Of a stretch of DNA of 64,000 nucleotides, positions 1 through 11,230 are shown one piece after another. This DNA is from Allolobophora icterica (lineage: Eukaryota > Annelida > Clitellata > Crassiclitellata > Lumbricidae), in assembly GCA_963556255.1 (NCBI GenBank), contig OY744615.1, positions 21,420,696 to 21,484,695 on the forward strand, written 5' to 3'. The translations under genes were made by a program, and so were the position numbers. Position 1 is the stretch's first letter, and each line of letters begins with the position of its first letter. The notes under the pieces were generated by a model. It saw nothing but the letters and a program-made list of their open reading frames with translations, was not told the origin of the DNA and did not search any database.

Positions 1-115
1 AGCAATTGCGAGTGAAGGACTTGTCTAAGGTCCGTACGCAGTGGCTAGAGTGCGATTCGAACCTGCAACCCTCCGGTCACAAGGCGCCGAACTTACCACT
101 GAGCCATCACACCCC
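1..115 (-). mobile_element. tRNA-derived SINE fragment
   Basis: Read on the minus strand, the block starts with a tRNA-like head: an A-box-like GGCTCAGTGGTAAG followed by a B box GGTTCGAATCG. A body ending in CACTCGCAATTGCT follows. A related, more diverged copy in the same orientation lies at 49381-49510, which supports a dispersed SINE family. The element is cut by the left edge of the window and no target duplication can be assigned. Confidence 0.6.
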
Positions 116-826
116 ATGTAATCTTATCATGTATGTGGTGCAGAAATTGAACCCACGTTAGTAAATGTGTATCAGCCGACCGCAGCTGCTTGGCAGAATG
201 ATTAAGAGCATAACATGACCCTGAAAAGTACAGATTAATCTCTCTAATAAGACAAATCGTATCAGTGGAAATAAACATATTTGGTGTGCTACCAGAGCAT
301 TTAATTAAAATTGCATCAGGCCTCAGTATATTTTTTAGCCATCATCATCTTTTATCTCCAAAATTTTGATAAGAAGTACAAATCAAAGTTGCCATATTCG
401 TGACAACTTTTAAGAATAGATTTGGACTAAGGTTAATTTTTTAATAATTAGATTTGTTATGATTAAATTGATAAATCTGCTGCAGCCCGAATAGTAAGAG
501 CAGTGATTTTTAGTAGTGAGTGCTTTGTGTCGATTAATAATTATGTACTTGTCCATCACAGATTAATTACTGACTGCAGATTTTTGTCTCAACCAATGAC
601 AAGAAAGAGATTCTTAGCTTGATATGCTAGCTGTTTTCAGTATGTAAATAAGCAACTCTTGTAAGACTGTCATCGTTTCTGTACAATTCATTGCAGCTTG
701 TGAATCTGTGGCTAAAGTCATCTACGGAGGGACTGCATTTTTTGGTTGTCCTGCATTTCTTGATGCACAGAAGAAGGCTTGTCTTTGCCAGCCGAAGAAG
801 CGCAACTACAACAAAGATCGGGAACT
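116..826. other. intergenic, nothing recognised
   Basis: AT-rich sequence without a credible coding exon, RNA gene or transposon end that I can recognise. Confidence 0.5.
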
Positions 827-1110
827 TTAGCTACGATCACTGCCTGCCTTTGAAGAACCCAGATTAGCTACGATCATGGACTGCCTTTGAAGAACCCAGA
901 TTAGCTACGATCTCTGACAGCCTTTGAAGGACCCAGATTAGCTACGATCACTGACTGCCTTTGAAGGACCCAGATTAGCTACGATCTCCGAAGGCCTTTG
1001 AAGGACCCAGATTAGCTACGATCTCGGACAGTCTTTAGCTACGATCACTGCCTGCGTTTGATGAACCCAGATTAGCTACTATCACTGCTTTTGAAGGATC
1101 CAGAATAAGT
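827..1110. repeat. 37-bp minisatellite, about 7 copies
   Basis: Tandem units beginning TTAGCTACGATC and ending TTTGAAGAACCCAGA repeat with a 37 bp period. The first two units are clean. Later units differ by substitutions, and the unit near 1035-1040 is shortened. No open frame runs through the array. Confidence 0.85.
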
Positions 1111-2520
1111 TGTGTAAAACATAGAAGTAGCTCACTACTGGCAGTGCTATATAAATTTATAAATTGTTATCATTACATTACAAAGCTTCAAATTTTTTTA
1201 AAATAATTTGTAAACAACGCTTCCAGTATTGACTTGGTTAAATCCTCAGATTTTCATTGAGCTACTATAGACTATCAAAATGAAAGCTGATAAACATTTC
1301 TAAAGTATGTGTGCTTTATGCAAAAGTGCACATTATTCAAACTAAAAATAGCACTAAATGACCATGTGGCAGTAAGCATAATATATTTATATATTGCGTA
1401 AGGTTTAACTGCATCAGTTAGAAACGTCTCGGCTACTGGGAGAGGAGAGGCAATTATATTTCCAACCATTCCTGCTATTTATTTATTACGAACATTTTTA
1501 CTAATGCTCTCACTTTATGTAACTTGTTGCATGGATTTACTGGATGAAGAAAGCTGTTGAATATATTAAGCAAGCACATTGGTTATGCAACTGATTGATG
1601 TGTACTATGGCATACTGAGCACTAGTATCCGGCGCCATCCGACGCCAAGCCCTCAAGTCGAAACTAGTCGCTAAGCTATCGACTGCTAGTGACTTTATTA
1701 AGTGACATCAGCAGCACTTACAATGCAATTCAATATTCGTTTGTTGAGGAAAACAAGCTGAGATGCCGCAACTTTGTACATTATAGGCTAAGAGAGTTTG
1801 CTCTATTAGTAAGAGTTCTTATGGATTACGGGGGATATAGTTGTTGTTTTTGTCGTTTTTGGTAAAGTGCATTTATGCATTTTCAAAGATGGTGTTGATG
1901 ATTACGAAGAAGAGGGTAATAGGCAGGGTGAGAATTGTCAAAAGGGTTGGGTTCAACCCCCGAGTCTTTCTTCAACCCAACCTTCTAAATTGTGCTGGTG
2001 TGGTTTACCAGTGTTTGATTGCGAATCTCTGACAAAGTGAAGAAATTTTCATTGTCTATCATGTATGCATTTTTTATTTTCTCAATAAATGAATTGATTT
2101 TGATTCGAGTTTGACTTGTAATAGTGCTAGCGTTGCTGCTTTGCAATCGGCTGCTTTCAAATTTCGCTGACATCAGTTTGCAAAATACGAATAAAATATT
2201 CAACTCCACATGGATCAAAGGCTAAGCTCCCCAGTCTTTTTTCTAAAATTCTTACACTGGGAATAAGTGTCGGAGTTCATGATTCTGAAAGAGTACACAT
2301 CACCAGTTTCGGCCAACTGGTTAACCGTAAGATCGGGTACTGCTATAAATCTTCCTTGCTTCATTCGATTTATCAAGTGCTCAATTTCACGAATTCACAT
2401 TAACATTAATTTTCAGTCATCGGTCTGTCCTCTGTCAGCATGCTCACATGAGCCCATATTGGACCCGTATAGAGCCAATATGGGTCCCATATCTAGTGCC
2501 CATGGAAATGATGGCACGGT
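1111..2520. other. intergenic, nothing recognised
   Basis: No supported gene. A short self-complementary stretch (CCATATTGG / CCAATATGG) lies around 2455-2490. Short open frames here have no recognisable domain. Confidence 0.4.
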
Positions 2521-2762
2521 CAGTACAGTATGCGGTAACATGCATTATGTTGTTAGGTGATCAGGTATGTCTCATAGACATACCTGAGAAATCGATAGCA
2601 AGTTGCTAAGTCAGTCGATAAGTCTAAGCGACTTAGTCAGTTGATAAGCATGCGACTTACTCAGTCGATAAGCATGCGAATTAGTCGACTGAGTCGCTAA
2701 GTCAGTCACTAACTCATCAAGTCAGTCGTTAACTCCTCAGTGACTGACTCTGGGTACTACTA
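2521..2762 (+). repeat. snapback repeat, copy A of an inverted pair
   Basis: The block is the reverse complement, with some divergence, of 5828-6051. It contains a perfect hairpin at 2562-2586 (an 11 bp stem CAGGTATGTCT with a CAT loop), followed by degenerate CGACTTAGTCAGTCGATAAG subrepeats that can themselves fold back. It ends near GGGTACTACTA. It may be a MITE or the terminal repeat of a larger element enclosing the DNAJC30-like gene; no target duplication was found. Confidence 0.7.
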
Positions 2763-3966
2763 AGCACCTACATTATTTGGAACCCAAGCTTATACTATCA
2801 CATAATATGACTGCATCACAGGAAATTTGCAACTTGTCATCTTGTAAATCTTGCAGGGATTTGTTTTTGCATTATTGCTTATGCTGAAGAATTCAATTCC
2901 ACTTGCTGAATTGATATTTTTAAGAAGCGTCAATTTTAAAAATACAGAACATTTACACAGAGCTAGTAAAGTCAATATTACTGATGTCAGTGCAGTTAAT
3001 AACACTTAATCATAGCACTTTAACAACAAGAGCATACTAAAAGTGACTGGGAAACCAATGCAGCTTGTCATTAAGTGTCGACATTTAAATCATAAATATT
3101 GTACAAATCTTCCACAACTACTGTTATGGTCCTTATTTCACAGTTTGATGAAAAGGTGCCCTTTAATTTTGTCTGAGTGAAATAGGATTCCAGAAAGGTA
3201 TGCCAAAGCTGTTGTCTTCAAGAGGTGCTCTGTAAATGTACAGTATTTATATAGCACCTAACAACCAAAGATATAGTTACATCAGTGCATTAATTACTCA
3301 GTAGGATTGTCACAAACAATATCTGAAATTTCTGTTAGGCATATTTACTCATACACAACCAACATAGCTTGCGTCATGTTGTGTGAACTAACAAAATCTC
3401 AAAACATTATTAATCTGGTTTTTTCAATAGTTAAAGTAATATTTTTAAACTAACAAGATTCAGTTTATCTTTATTAAATTAAAATTGAAGTGATCTTTAC
3501 ACAAGACAGTCAGTATATTACAAGAGGTACAGCTGTAGTCTAGCAACATCTACCCAGTTTGTTGGGAACCAAACGATTCCCACAAATAGCTGGACAACCA
3601 AAACCAAATACTGACATTTCTGTTTCTGCCTCATTCCTTCAGTGATTCAAGATTATTTGCTCTGTCAGAAGCACCACTGAAGTTCTCCTGTAACTAGTCC
3701 TATATAAAGATCGTATCACAATAAAACAGGAGTATGAATGAAATGAAGAGGATCACTCTGCAACACTGGGGTTTTACCAGATAAACGTGACCATGATGGA
3801 TCCAGTTGTTGCAAATTAATGTACAGGTGCACATGTACTTTCCAGTAGTGTTTCCCAATGAAACAATGCCCTTTTGCCATCTTGTGCAAAACATATTTTC
3901 ACAGATTTTGGTATATAAAAACCAAAACCAATGTCTTTACTAACCGAAGTTGGCCTCAGTATCAAG

Positions 3967-4227
3967 CAGTGGTGTAGTCCTAAAAAATGAAGTGGGGGAA
4001 CGCCTGGAAATTGAAGTAAAAAATGAAGTGGGGGAACGCCTGGAAATTGAAGTAGCAACTGTAGCGAAAGGCTCCAGTAAGTAAGCAGTTGAAACTGTGA
4101 GTCTTGAAGTCTTCTTTGTTCATTTATTTCAGCAGAAATGCTGCAAAATAGTGAGGGATCGCGTTCCCTCCCTGGAAAAAAGTGGGGGAATGGCGTTCCC
4201 CCGCATTCCCGCCCCACTACACCACTG
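3967..4227. mobile_element. non-autonomous hAT element (261 bp)
   Basis: Terminal inverted repeats CAGTGGTGTAGT and ACTACACCACTG are flanked by a perfect 8 bp target duplication GTATCAAG (3959-3966 and 4228-4235), diagnostic of the hAT superfamily. A subterminal GTGGGGGAACG / CGTTCCCCC pair extends the inverted symmetry. Inside, a 35 bp segment is tandemly duplicated at about 3983-4052. It has no coding capacity. It lies about 360 bp beyond the 3' end of the minus-strand DNAJC30-like gene. Confidence 0.9.
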
Positions 4228-4586
4228 GTATCAAGTGGAGTAATACAGTACTAAAATTAGACCAAAACTCAGAGGATTTTATTGGAACCGAAAAAACAAA
4301 ACCAGTGGCATTTTCTGGTTTCTCTAGTATGCACAAATGGTCCCTTTGTTTCTCCCATGGTCACAAACACCTTGATTTTGTGAGTTTTAAAATTTTTCCC
4401 GTAAAAATGTACTATAGTTTTGATTTTTATGAAAGGAATGGGCAGTTGTTTAACCCGTTTGCACACCTGCTACAGTAAAACATGTTTAGCGAGATCACAG
4501 GCTTCATTTTCCAGATTGGGTTGATTACCGGGTATAACTTTACTGTATTTATAAGCGGGATTTTTTACCTACAACATTGTTTCACT

Positions 4587-5228
4587 TCATTTTCGAAAGG
4601 CAAATGTAATCGCTGATCCTATAAGGACAATCAGGTAAAGAATTCCATTCCTACGCTGGTATGCATGCCTTCTCTGTAGTTCCTCTTCATATTTTGCGTA
4701 ATCCTGCTTGTCCTTGTAGGTCTGCTTGAAGGACTCGCCATAGTGTTGTCGGTAAAACTCATCAAAATCGTAAATTGACGTCCTTCCGGTTGGGATGTCG
4801 GATTTCTTCCTGAACGCTGAACGCTTTTTGAGGAAGTCCGCATACTCCTTGTCTACTTCTTCGGACGGTGGTTGGTGTGAGATGCTCATGTTGTTTGGAG
4901 TAAGCATTCCACGATCGTAAAGGGCTCGGTTTTTCTTGTTTCCTAGAATCTCGTATGCCTCTGACAGCATTGCAAACGTGTTCTTTGCATTGCTGTCTTT
5001 GTTGAGATCTGGATGATATTTCTTTGAGAGTCGGAAATAAGCGGCTTTTATTTGTGCGGCAGATGCTTTAGGGGTGACTTCGAGCAGGTCGTAATAACTT
5101 GATGGGGATGTTGTGTAATGGGAACAAGCAACTGCTGGACCTACGAAAAAAGGAGAATAATCCTGTGGCTGGACACGTCGCAGTTGTTGAATGAAGAGGG
5201 TACGAAATAAGTTCCTTGATTCCATCAT
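4587..5228 (-). CDS. DNAJC30: DNAJC30-like mitochondrial J-domain protein
   Basis: The open frame gives 213 aa from the methionine at 5228. The first 40 residues are basic and lack acidic runs (MMESRNLFRTLF), like a mitochondrial presequence. A J domain spans about residues 45-107 with the HPD triad at 72-74, which stimulates Hsp70 ATPase. A conserved DFDEFYRQHYGE block matches the NFDAFYQAHYGE block of vertebrate DNAJC30, and the C-terminus (about 194-213) is one hydrophobic helix. Known DNAJC30 is an inner-membrane protein linked to ATP synthase and complex I repair and is about 226 aa. The frame stays open upstream to 5318, but TTTATATTTCAG ending at 5286 is a good 3' splice site, so 5285 is probably the exon start and an upstream 5' UTR exon exists. 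I chose the first methionine after that acceptor; the adjacent one at 5225 is equally possible. Confidence 0.88.
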   Translation of the reverse strand: MMESRNLFRTLFIQQLRRVQPQDYSPFFVGPAVACSHYTTSPSSYYDLLEVTPKASAAQIKAAYFRLSKKYHPDLNKDSNAKNTFAMLSEAYEILGNKKNRALYDRGMLTPNNMSISHQPPSEEVDKEYADFLKKRSAFRKKSDIPTGRTSIYDFDEFYRQHYGESFKQTYKDKQDYAKYEEELQRRHAYQRRNGILYLIVLIGSAITFAFRK

Positions 5229-5827
5229 CGCTGTTCTATACAGAAGTGGTACACGATTAAGCACCCGCACATGATGCAGTTCACACTGAAATATAAACAC
5301 AGAGGTTAGGAATAACATGCTATATAACGATTTCTCCTGTGATCATTAACAAGTGCCTCTGTTGTTTACTGCTAACATTAAATTGCTAATATTCAGTTAC
5401 AGAAGTGCAAGCATAGCACTTGACAAAAGGACAACCTTTTGGGTAGTATGATGGTCGACTCAGCATCTGAGAATTCATTTATAGTATTTTATCAGAATTT
5501 GGCCATTTTTAGTTCAACAACACAACTTGCACACAGAGGGCTGCACTAAAATTACTATTGCTATATTTCATATGCTCTATACATCCTTCAGCCAAAGATC
5601 TAGCAACTCCAGCACAACTGAGACAAGTACAGCTGTTGAAGGAAGGCCATGATGTACCACTAACTCGCTACATATTAACTCTACATCTTTGGCTATTTCC
5701 TGCCTGTATCTCTCGATCTAGGTATGATTTCCTGGCAAACAGTATACGACCCTTGACAAAATGTGATCGAAGGCCTATTGGTCACATTGCAATTTATGTA
5801 TGCATTTTATCGAAAATGTCATACACC

Positions 5828-6051
5828 TACTAGTACCAGGAGTCGGTCGCTAAGGAGTTACTGACTGACTTGATGAGTTAGCGACTGACTTAGTGACTCA
5901 GTTGACTAAGTCGCATGCCTATCGACTGACTAAGTCGCTTAGACTTATCGACTGACAGAGACTTGCTATCGACTTCTCATGTAATCAGGTATGTCTGTTG
6001 GATATACCTGAATGCATAACAATATAATGCATTTTACAGCATACTGTACTG
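5828..6051 (-). repeat. snapback repeat, copy B of an inverted pair
   Basis: Reverse-complement counterpart of 2521-2762. It runs from ACTAGTACCAGGAGTCGG through degenerate GACTGACTTAGTCGC subrepeats to the hairpin half CAGGTATGTCTG and ends near GCATACTGTACTG. The two copies enclose about 3.07 kb that includes the DNAJC30-like gene. Divergence between them shows they are not a recent duplication. Confidence 0.7.
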
Positions 6052-6439
6052 GAGTTCGATTTCTCAGGACATTTATGTTCACAATAATAACTTACTTGAC
6101 AGTCCACATTTTCCGTGTGCCACTAACAAGACTCGAACTTCTGGTGAAAGATTTTCAAGTTTAATAACTGTGGTGACTTATTATCCAAAACATTACAATC
6201 TTAAACAATCTTATCTTGTGTTCTCCTTTTAACACGTTTTAAAATTACTGTACACTAGTTGAGTAACGTATTTTTAATCAGAGGCAGCACGCAAAGTGTA
6301 TAGAAGGACTTCTATACGTTTTGGGCAACACGGTATGTTGTAATGCGTGAATAATTTGGAACCCTAAAACGATATATATATATACACGTTTACAGCTAAT
6401 CGAACATTTATGTGGAGCTTGAAGAAATGATTTAAAGAT

Positions 6440-6639
6440 NNNNNNNNNNNNNNNNNNNNNNNNNNNNNNNNNNNNNNNNNNNNNNNNNNNNNNNNNNNNN
6501 NNNNNNNNNNNNNNNNNNNNNNNNNNNNNNNNNNNNNNNNNNNNNNNNNNNNNNNNNNNNNNNNNNNNNNNNNNNNNNNNNNNNNNNNNNNNNNNNNNNN
6601 NNNNNNNNNNNNNNNNNNNNNNNNNNNNNNNNNNNNNNN
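6440..6639. other. assembly gap (200 N)
   Basis: A run of exactly 200 N. The round size suggests a scaffold gap of estimated or arbitrary length. Any frame reading across it is meaningless. Confidence 0.99.
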
Positions 6640-6760
6640 TTCCTATCGCAGGAAACACCGAGCTGAGGCTCTGACACGAGGCAGCGCCCTCCGCTTTGCT
6701 TTTAATTTAAAGTAGCGCTTCAGAAATTGGAGTTTACGTTTACGATTTCTTAATGTGCTT
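6640..6760 (+). mobile_element. LINE/SINE 3' tail fragment
   Basis: The stretch TTTAAAGTAGCGCTTCAGAAATT followed by TTACGATTTCTT resembles the 3' ends at 39160-39245, 40236-40330 and 50345-50425. They share a CTTTAGAGCRGTGCTTTAGAAATT-like core. The 5' side is lost in the N gap. Confidence 0.45.
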
Positions 6761-8009
6761 TTTCTTATACATTATTTCACATATCATATGGTTTTCAACG
6801 ATACTAAGCGTGGTAACAGCAAATTAAGCTCTTAACTCTTAGGGCACGACAAAAGTAATACTCAAGAAAGGGCTGCGGCCATAGGACAATGTTAGACGCG
6901 TAACAGAAAGCGCCACCTGGGGAAACCAATAGCAACCATTCGCCGAAGTCCAGAGCTGTTGGATTGTAACAGTGTGCTTAAAAAACTATAACAGATGTAG
7001 GGCTAAAGGTGTTGCAACATGCGTTATCACGAAATATTATTTTAGACATAATTATTTTAAAATTAAGCCACTCGATCTGTTTACTGTTGATCAATGTTCT
7101 AAAGGACTCATAATATAAGTGGGACCTTAGAAATTGCACACCTGGTTTTAACAGAGATCACACTGAATAGTTTAAAATCGTGAAAGTGTTTAATTTTTAT
7201 CGACGGATGGTACGTCACTACACAGGAAAGGGCACTGAAGTCGGACTTCGTCTCGGGAGTAGTAGACCGCAAGTCCGGGACTTGGCCGTCACTCTCCTCG
7301 GAGAAACTGTTCATGTGATATGGACCAGCCTTGCTCGGGCTCTGAGTAGTTATAAATTACCAATCCGTTTTGTGGCCCTCATATAGCCATGGCACTCTCC
7401 ACTCCACTTTCCACATCAAACAGAGAATAGACTAACTTACCTTGGCTAAAAAAAGTAGGGTACCAACTAGTTTTACAGCCTAATTGTTCAAGTAAAACAT
7501 GAAAAATAATAATGGTAATCGTGATATCAGCGATTTGAAGGGAGCGCAGTGGTCCAGTAAGTGGTTATAGGCCTATATAGCGGACTGGACTGTCAGACAG
7601 AGGAAGCTATAGGGCCTAGGCTAAACACCGTGAACCAAAAAATAAGATAGATCACAGAACAGCCGGCTTGTAACAATGATCACGTACTAGGCCTAACTAA
7701 ATCTCTCAAATTTCAGAGCGCCACGCAAATGCCATGTACGGGAGCTGGAGAACACCGCTGGTGAACAAACTGATGCACTGCGCAGTGTGAGAATTGTAGA
7801 AGAAATACTGGGGGAGGGGGTCAGACTTTGATGAGCTTGATCCATGTGGAGATGAATATTTTATCCGTGTTTTGAAAAACTAAGAAAATTCAAAAATACA
7901 ATAGAAAGCTTAAACTCCCTAAAGTGATAACATCACCAAATTTATTAGTATACAATTCACATAGTCACAGCCTAATTGTTCAAGTAAAACATGAAAAATA
8001 ATAAATCAA
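6761..8009. other. gene-free stretch with a 37-bp direct repeat
   Basis: No gene recognised. A 37 bp sequence beginning ACAGCCTAATTGTTCAAG occurs at 7476-7512 and again identically at 7967-8003, about 490 bp apart. This could mark a duplicated segment or the ends of an old insertion. The second copy directly precedes the GAGTTAACTC block. Confidence 0.6.
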
Positions 8010-8125
8010 AACTCAACTCACGCACCTCAAAATGAGTTTAAACTCAAACTCAACTCATTCTAAGTGAAATGAGTTAACTCAAACTCACTTGTTAAATGAG
8101 TTAACTCATAAACTCACACGTTTCA
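8010..8125. repeat. GAGTTAACTC-rich repeat, left side of palindrome
   Basis: A dense run of the palindromic GAGTTAACTC with CAAACTCA spacers lies about 130 bp outside the left end of the large inverted repeat. A related block lies outside the right end at 19752-19928. The two are similar in vocabulary but not near-identical, unlike the arms. Confidence 0.7.
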
Positions 8126-8268
8126 TACTAGCACGTTCTAATCGAGCAACAATTTTTCCATCACGCCTACTTGTAACAGAAAAATATTTTCCATCAAGAA
8201 TACTCGGTACTTCAGCCATGTTGTTCTTAACTGTTCACAATATACAAAATATGCAGTAGTAGTTAAGT

Positions 8269-8455
8269 AACCACAGAAGGTAAAGCAGTCTTTAGCGTCC
8301 GACCACAGAAGGTAAAGCAGTCTTTAGCGTCCGACCACAGGTTCTGGAGCAGTCTTTAGCGTCCGACCACAGTTTCTGACGCATTCCCTTCCGATCGACC
8401 ACAGTTGCTGGCGCAGGCCCTGACGCTCGACCACAGAAGCTGGCGCAGTCCCCTC
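8269..8455. repeat. 32-33-bp minisatellite in left arm
   Basis: About six units of the type CCACAGAAGGTAAAGCAG plus TCTTTAGCGTCCGA. The outer units are clean and the inner units diverge to CGACCACAGTTGCTGGCGCAG. The mirror copy is at 19433-19619. Confidence 0.85.
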
Positions 8456-9122
8456 TGACAGACTATTAGCTCTAGCGAAATTAATTCTTTTATATTTTAA
8501 TTATATTTGAAACCTAATTTGTACTCTTACACGAGTTATTTTAATTATCTTATTGACGCAGCATATTTCAGCTGTTGAATAAACTTATTTCTCACATAAA
8601 TTTTAAGTAGAGCCTACATTTAAATTATTTTGAACTTCAACAATTTGTATAGCGCCCTAGCACAGCGAGGCTTATTTGAATATGGCATTGACTTAGCCTA
8701 TTTGGTAGAAATTTTTAAAATATATATTATGTTATAATCTAATGTATATTAAAAGTTGTACTCTTGCTCGACGTATTTTTTAAAAATATAATTAAATCTA
8801 AGTTAATTTAAAAATATATTTCTAACAAGCTATATTCGTACAAATACGATATTTTGACATCTTAATAATAATATGGAACCCCTTCGGAGTAATTCTTTTA
8901 ATTATATTTAATATAGTTTAATATATTTTAATTTTATTTGTACTCTTACACGAGATATTTTAATTATAGTATTGGAACAGCCTATCTCAGCTGTTGAATA
9001 AACATATTTCTTGCACCAATTTTACGTAGAGCCTACATTTAAATTATTTTGAACTTCACCAATTTGTATAGCGCCCTATATATTTCTTGAAGCAATTTTT
9101 AAATATTAGAGTTATTTTAGAA

Positions 9123-9196
9123 TGCTCAATAGCCGAGTGGTTAGCGTGTTGGACTATCAGCCCAGAGGTCGATGGTTCAAATCCCCACCAGGACAG
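9123..9196 (+). mobile_element. tRNA-like head of a SINE (left arm)
   Basis: An A box TAGCCGAGTGG (9130-9140) and a B box GGTTCAAATCC (9174-9184) sit at tRNA spacing. The putative acceptor-stem strands do not pair, and a CTATCGCCTCATATCAGC body continues to about 9370, so this is a tRNA-derived SINE rather than a tRNA gene. It is duplicated in the other arm at 18692-18765. Confidence 0.65.
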
Positions 9197-9979
9197 AAAA
9201 TTTGAATCCAAACTTCTGTTCAACCCTAGTCAATTGAGATATGTCGAATATGATTTTGAGATAGACCAAACCTCATATGCTGAGGCTAAGAAACTGAAGG
9301 CGCTATCGCCTCATATCAGCATTTGCAGGGTCAAGTTTAAATATTTCGATCTATTAAAAGTCCGACTCGATTGAATGCACACAGGAGAAGACGCCCCTTA
9401 CACAGGTGTGCGGCCATTCGATCACGCGCCAATGCACACACCATACAGCCCTTTTATTGTGAACAATGAAATAGCCCCAAGGCATAAATCGGAAAGAATG
9501 ATACACACAGCTTTGACTGTATGAGTGGACAGTTTTACCTGGAGCTCACATTGATTTCAAACTGAATTCTCTCGATTCATATGCGTTTACACACATTGAA
9601 ATATCTACAAATATATACGCATGCACATACATATATAGTTTGAACCCTTGTACACTAAAGTCTAAAGTTTTCGATTCCTAAGTTGCACGAAATATTGACA
9701 TGCAATGTAAAATTTCAACAAGTAAGTTGAAAAAATAATCCAACGCGGAAGACTTGTACAATAATTTGATGACCTGTAAGTTTTCAAAGACATGTGGAAT
9801 AGGAAACTTATGAATTTTAGATTGCATGGGACGACGAATTGCATGTTTCAATTACAACTCTTAGGATGAAACGTCGCACAGTTTGACATCTGTCACACCA
9901 AATTCCGAATTCTCGACTCTGAACATGTATGAAATACCAACCTGTGCAGTAAAAATTAAAAACTTGAGTACTGAGACGT

Positions 9980-11230
9980 GTGCGATGAAGATTTGGACGA
10001 TAAACTTAAGACATTTTCGGTTTCAAAGCCAAGTGGAATGAGAGTTTAAGCTTACGAATTTGAGTTTGTAAGACTGTTGAGGGTGAGAAAGAGAGAGAGA
10101 GGTCGAGGAAGAGCGAAAGAGAGGAAGAGGGAGATGAAGAGTGAGAGAGAGAGAGCGAGAGAGAGAGAGATGAAGAGGAAGAGAGAGAGAAGAGGTTTGA
10201 GGGTAAAAGTCCCACTTTCTAGGTTGAAAAGGCACATAATGTTTGTTTCTACACTAAAATGGTATCGCGTAATTTGAAGAGACACAGGCGATGACGACTT
10301 CTACGATAAACTTAAGACATTTACGGTTTCAAAGACATGATGAATGAAAGTTTAAGCTTGCGAATTTTAGTTTGTAAGACTGTTGAGAGCATGTGAGAGA
10401 GATGAAGTGCGAGAGAGAGAGAGAGAGGAAGAGGAAGAGCGAGAGAGAAGAGGTTTTAGAAGAGGTTTTTAGAAGAGGGAGAGAGAGAGAGGAAGAGGAA
10501 GAGGGAGAAAGAAGAGATTTTAGAAGAGAGAGAGAGAGAGGAAGAGGGAGAGAAAAGAGGTTTTAGGGTAAAAGTCCTACTTTCTATGTTAGTTTGTTCA
10601 CTAAAATGTCAAATTTTAAGTTTGGCAGACACAAGCGACGATAGTTTGAATGCTAAACTTACAATTGATACTTTGCAAAGATTGCGATTGCAGTGGTTTT
10701 TACACCAGTTGACAACTTTAAGCCTATAAGGTTGTTGAAACGAAGATTTTTTAGTTTGAGAAGTTCATTAACATGATAAAATTTTCTTTCGATAGATGTG
10801 TGAGACGAATGTTAGATTATGAATTTTAGTTTGTAAGACTGTTGAGAGAGAGCGCGCGCGAGAGAGAAGAGGTTTTAGAAACGGGAGAGAAGAAGGGCGA
10901 GAGAGAGAGGAAGAGCGCGAGAGAGAGAGAGAGGAAGAGCGCGAGAGAAGAGGGTTTAGGTGAAAAGGCATAATTTCCATGATAGTTTGTTCACTAAAAC
11001 GTCAAATTGTAAGTTCGACAGACACATGCGACGATAGTTTGAATGCTAAACTTACAATTTATACTTTGCAAAGACTGTGATTGCGATGGGTTTTACAGTG
11101 GGGTTTACCACAGTGGACAACTTTAAGACTATAAGGTGGGTGAAACGAAGGTTTTTAGTTTGAGAAGCTCCTTAACATGATAAAATTTTCTTTCGTTAGA
11201 CGAATGTTCTCAGCATAAAGCTGTTGCACG
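9980..11230 (+). repeat. diverged 300-400-bp tandem units with (GA)n tracts
   Basis: A recurring order is seen: GCGAYGA, AAACTTAAGAC or AAACTTACAA, TTTGCAAAG or TTTCAAAGACATG, TTAGTTTGTAAGACTGTTGAG, a (GA)n-rich stretch, AAGAGGTTTTAG and GTTCACTAAAATGTCAAA. Unit starts fall near 9984, 10288, 10632 and 11028, giving spacings of about 304, 344 and 396 bp. The organisation is satellite-like. The serine/leucine-rich frames it produces are low-complexity artefacts. Confidence 0.7.

Noticed and set aside
827..1110. CRISPR-like array
   Set aside because: Direct tandem minisatellite without unique spacers, in a eukaryotic genome.
6278..6677. Minus-strand frames crossing the N gap
   Set aside because: They consist mostly of undetermined residues.
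9123..9196. Functional tRNA gene
   Set aside because: A and B boxes are present but the acceptor stem does not pair and a SINE body follows.
10006..10285. Overlapping Ser/Leu-rich and Arg/Glu-rich frames (and mirror copies at 17603-17882)
   Set aside because: They arise from (GA)n tracts read in several frames on both strands.
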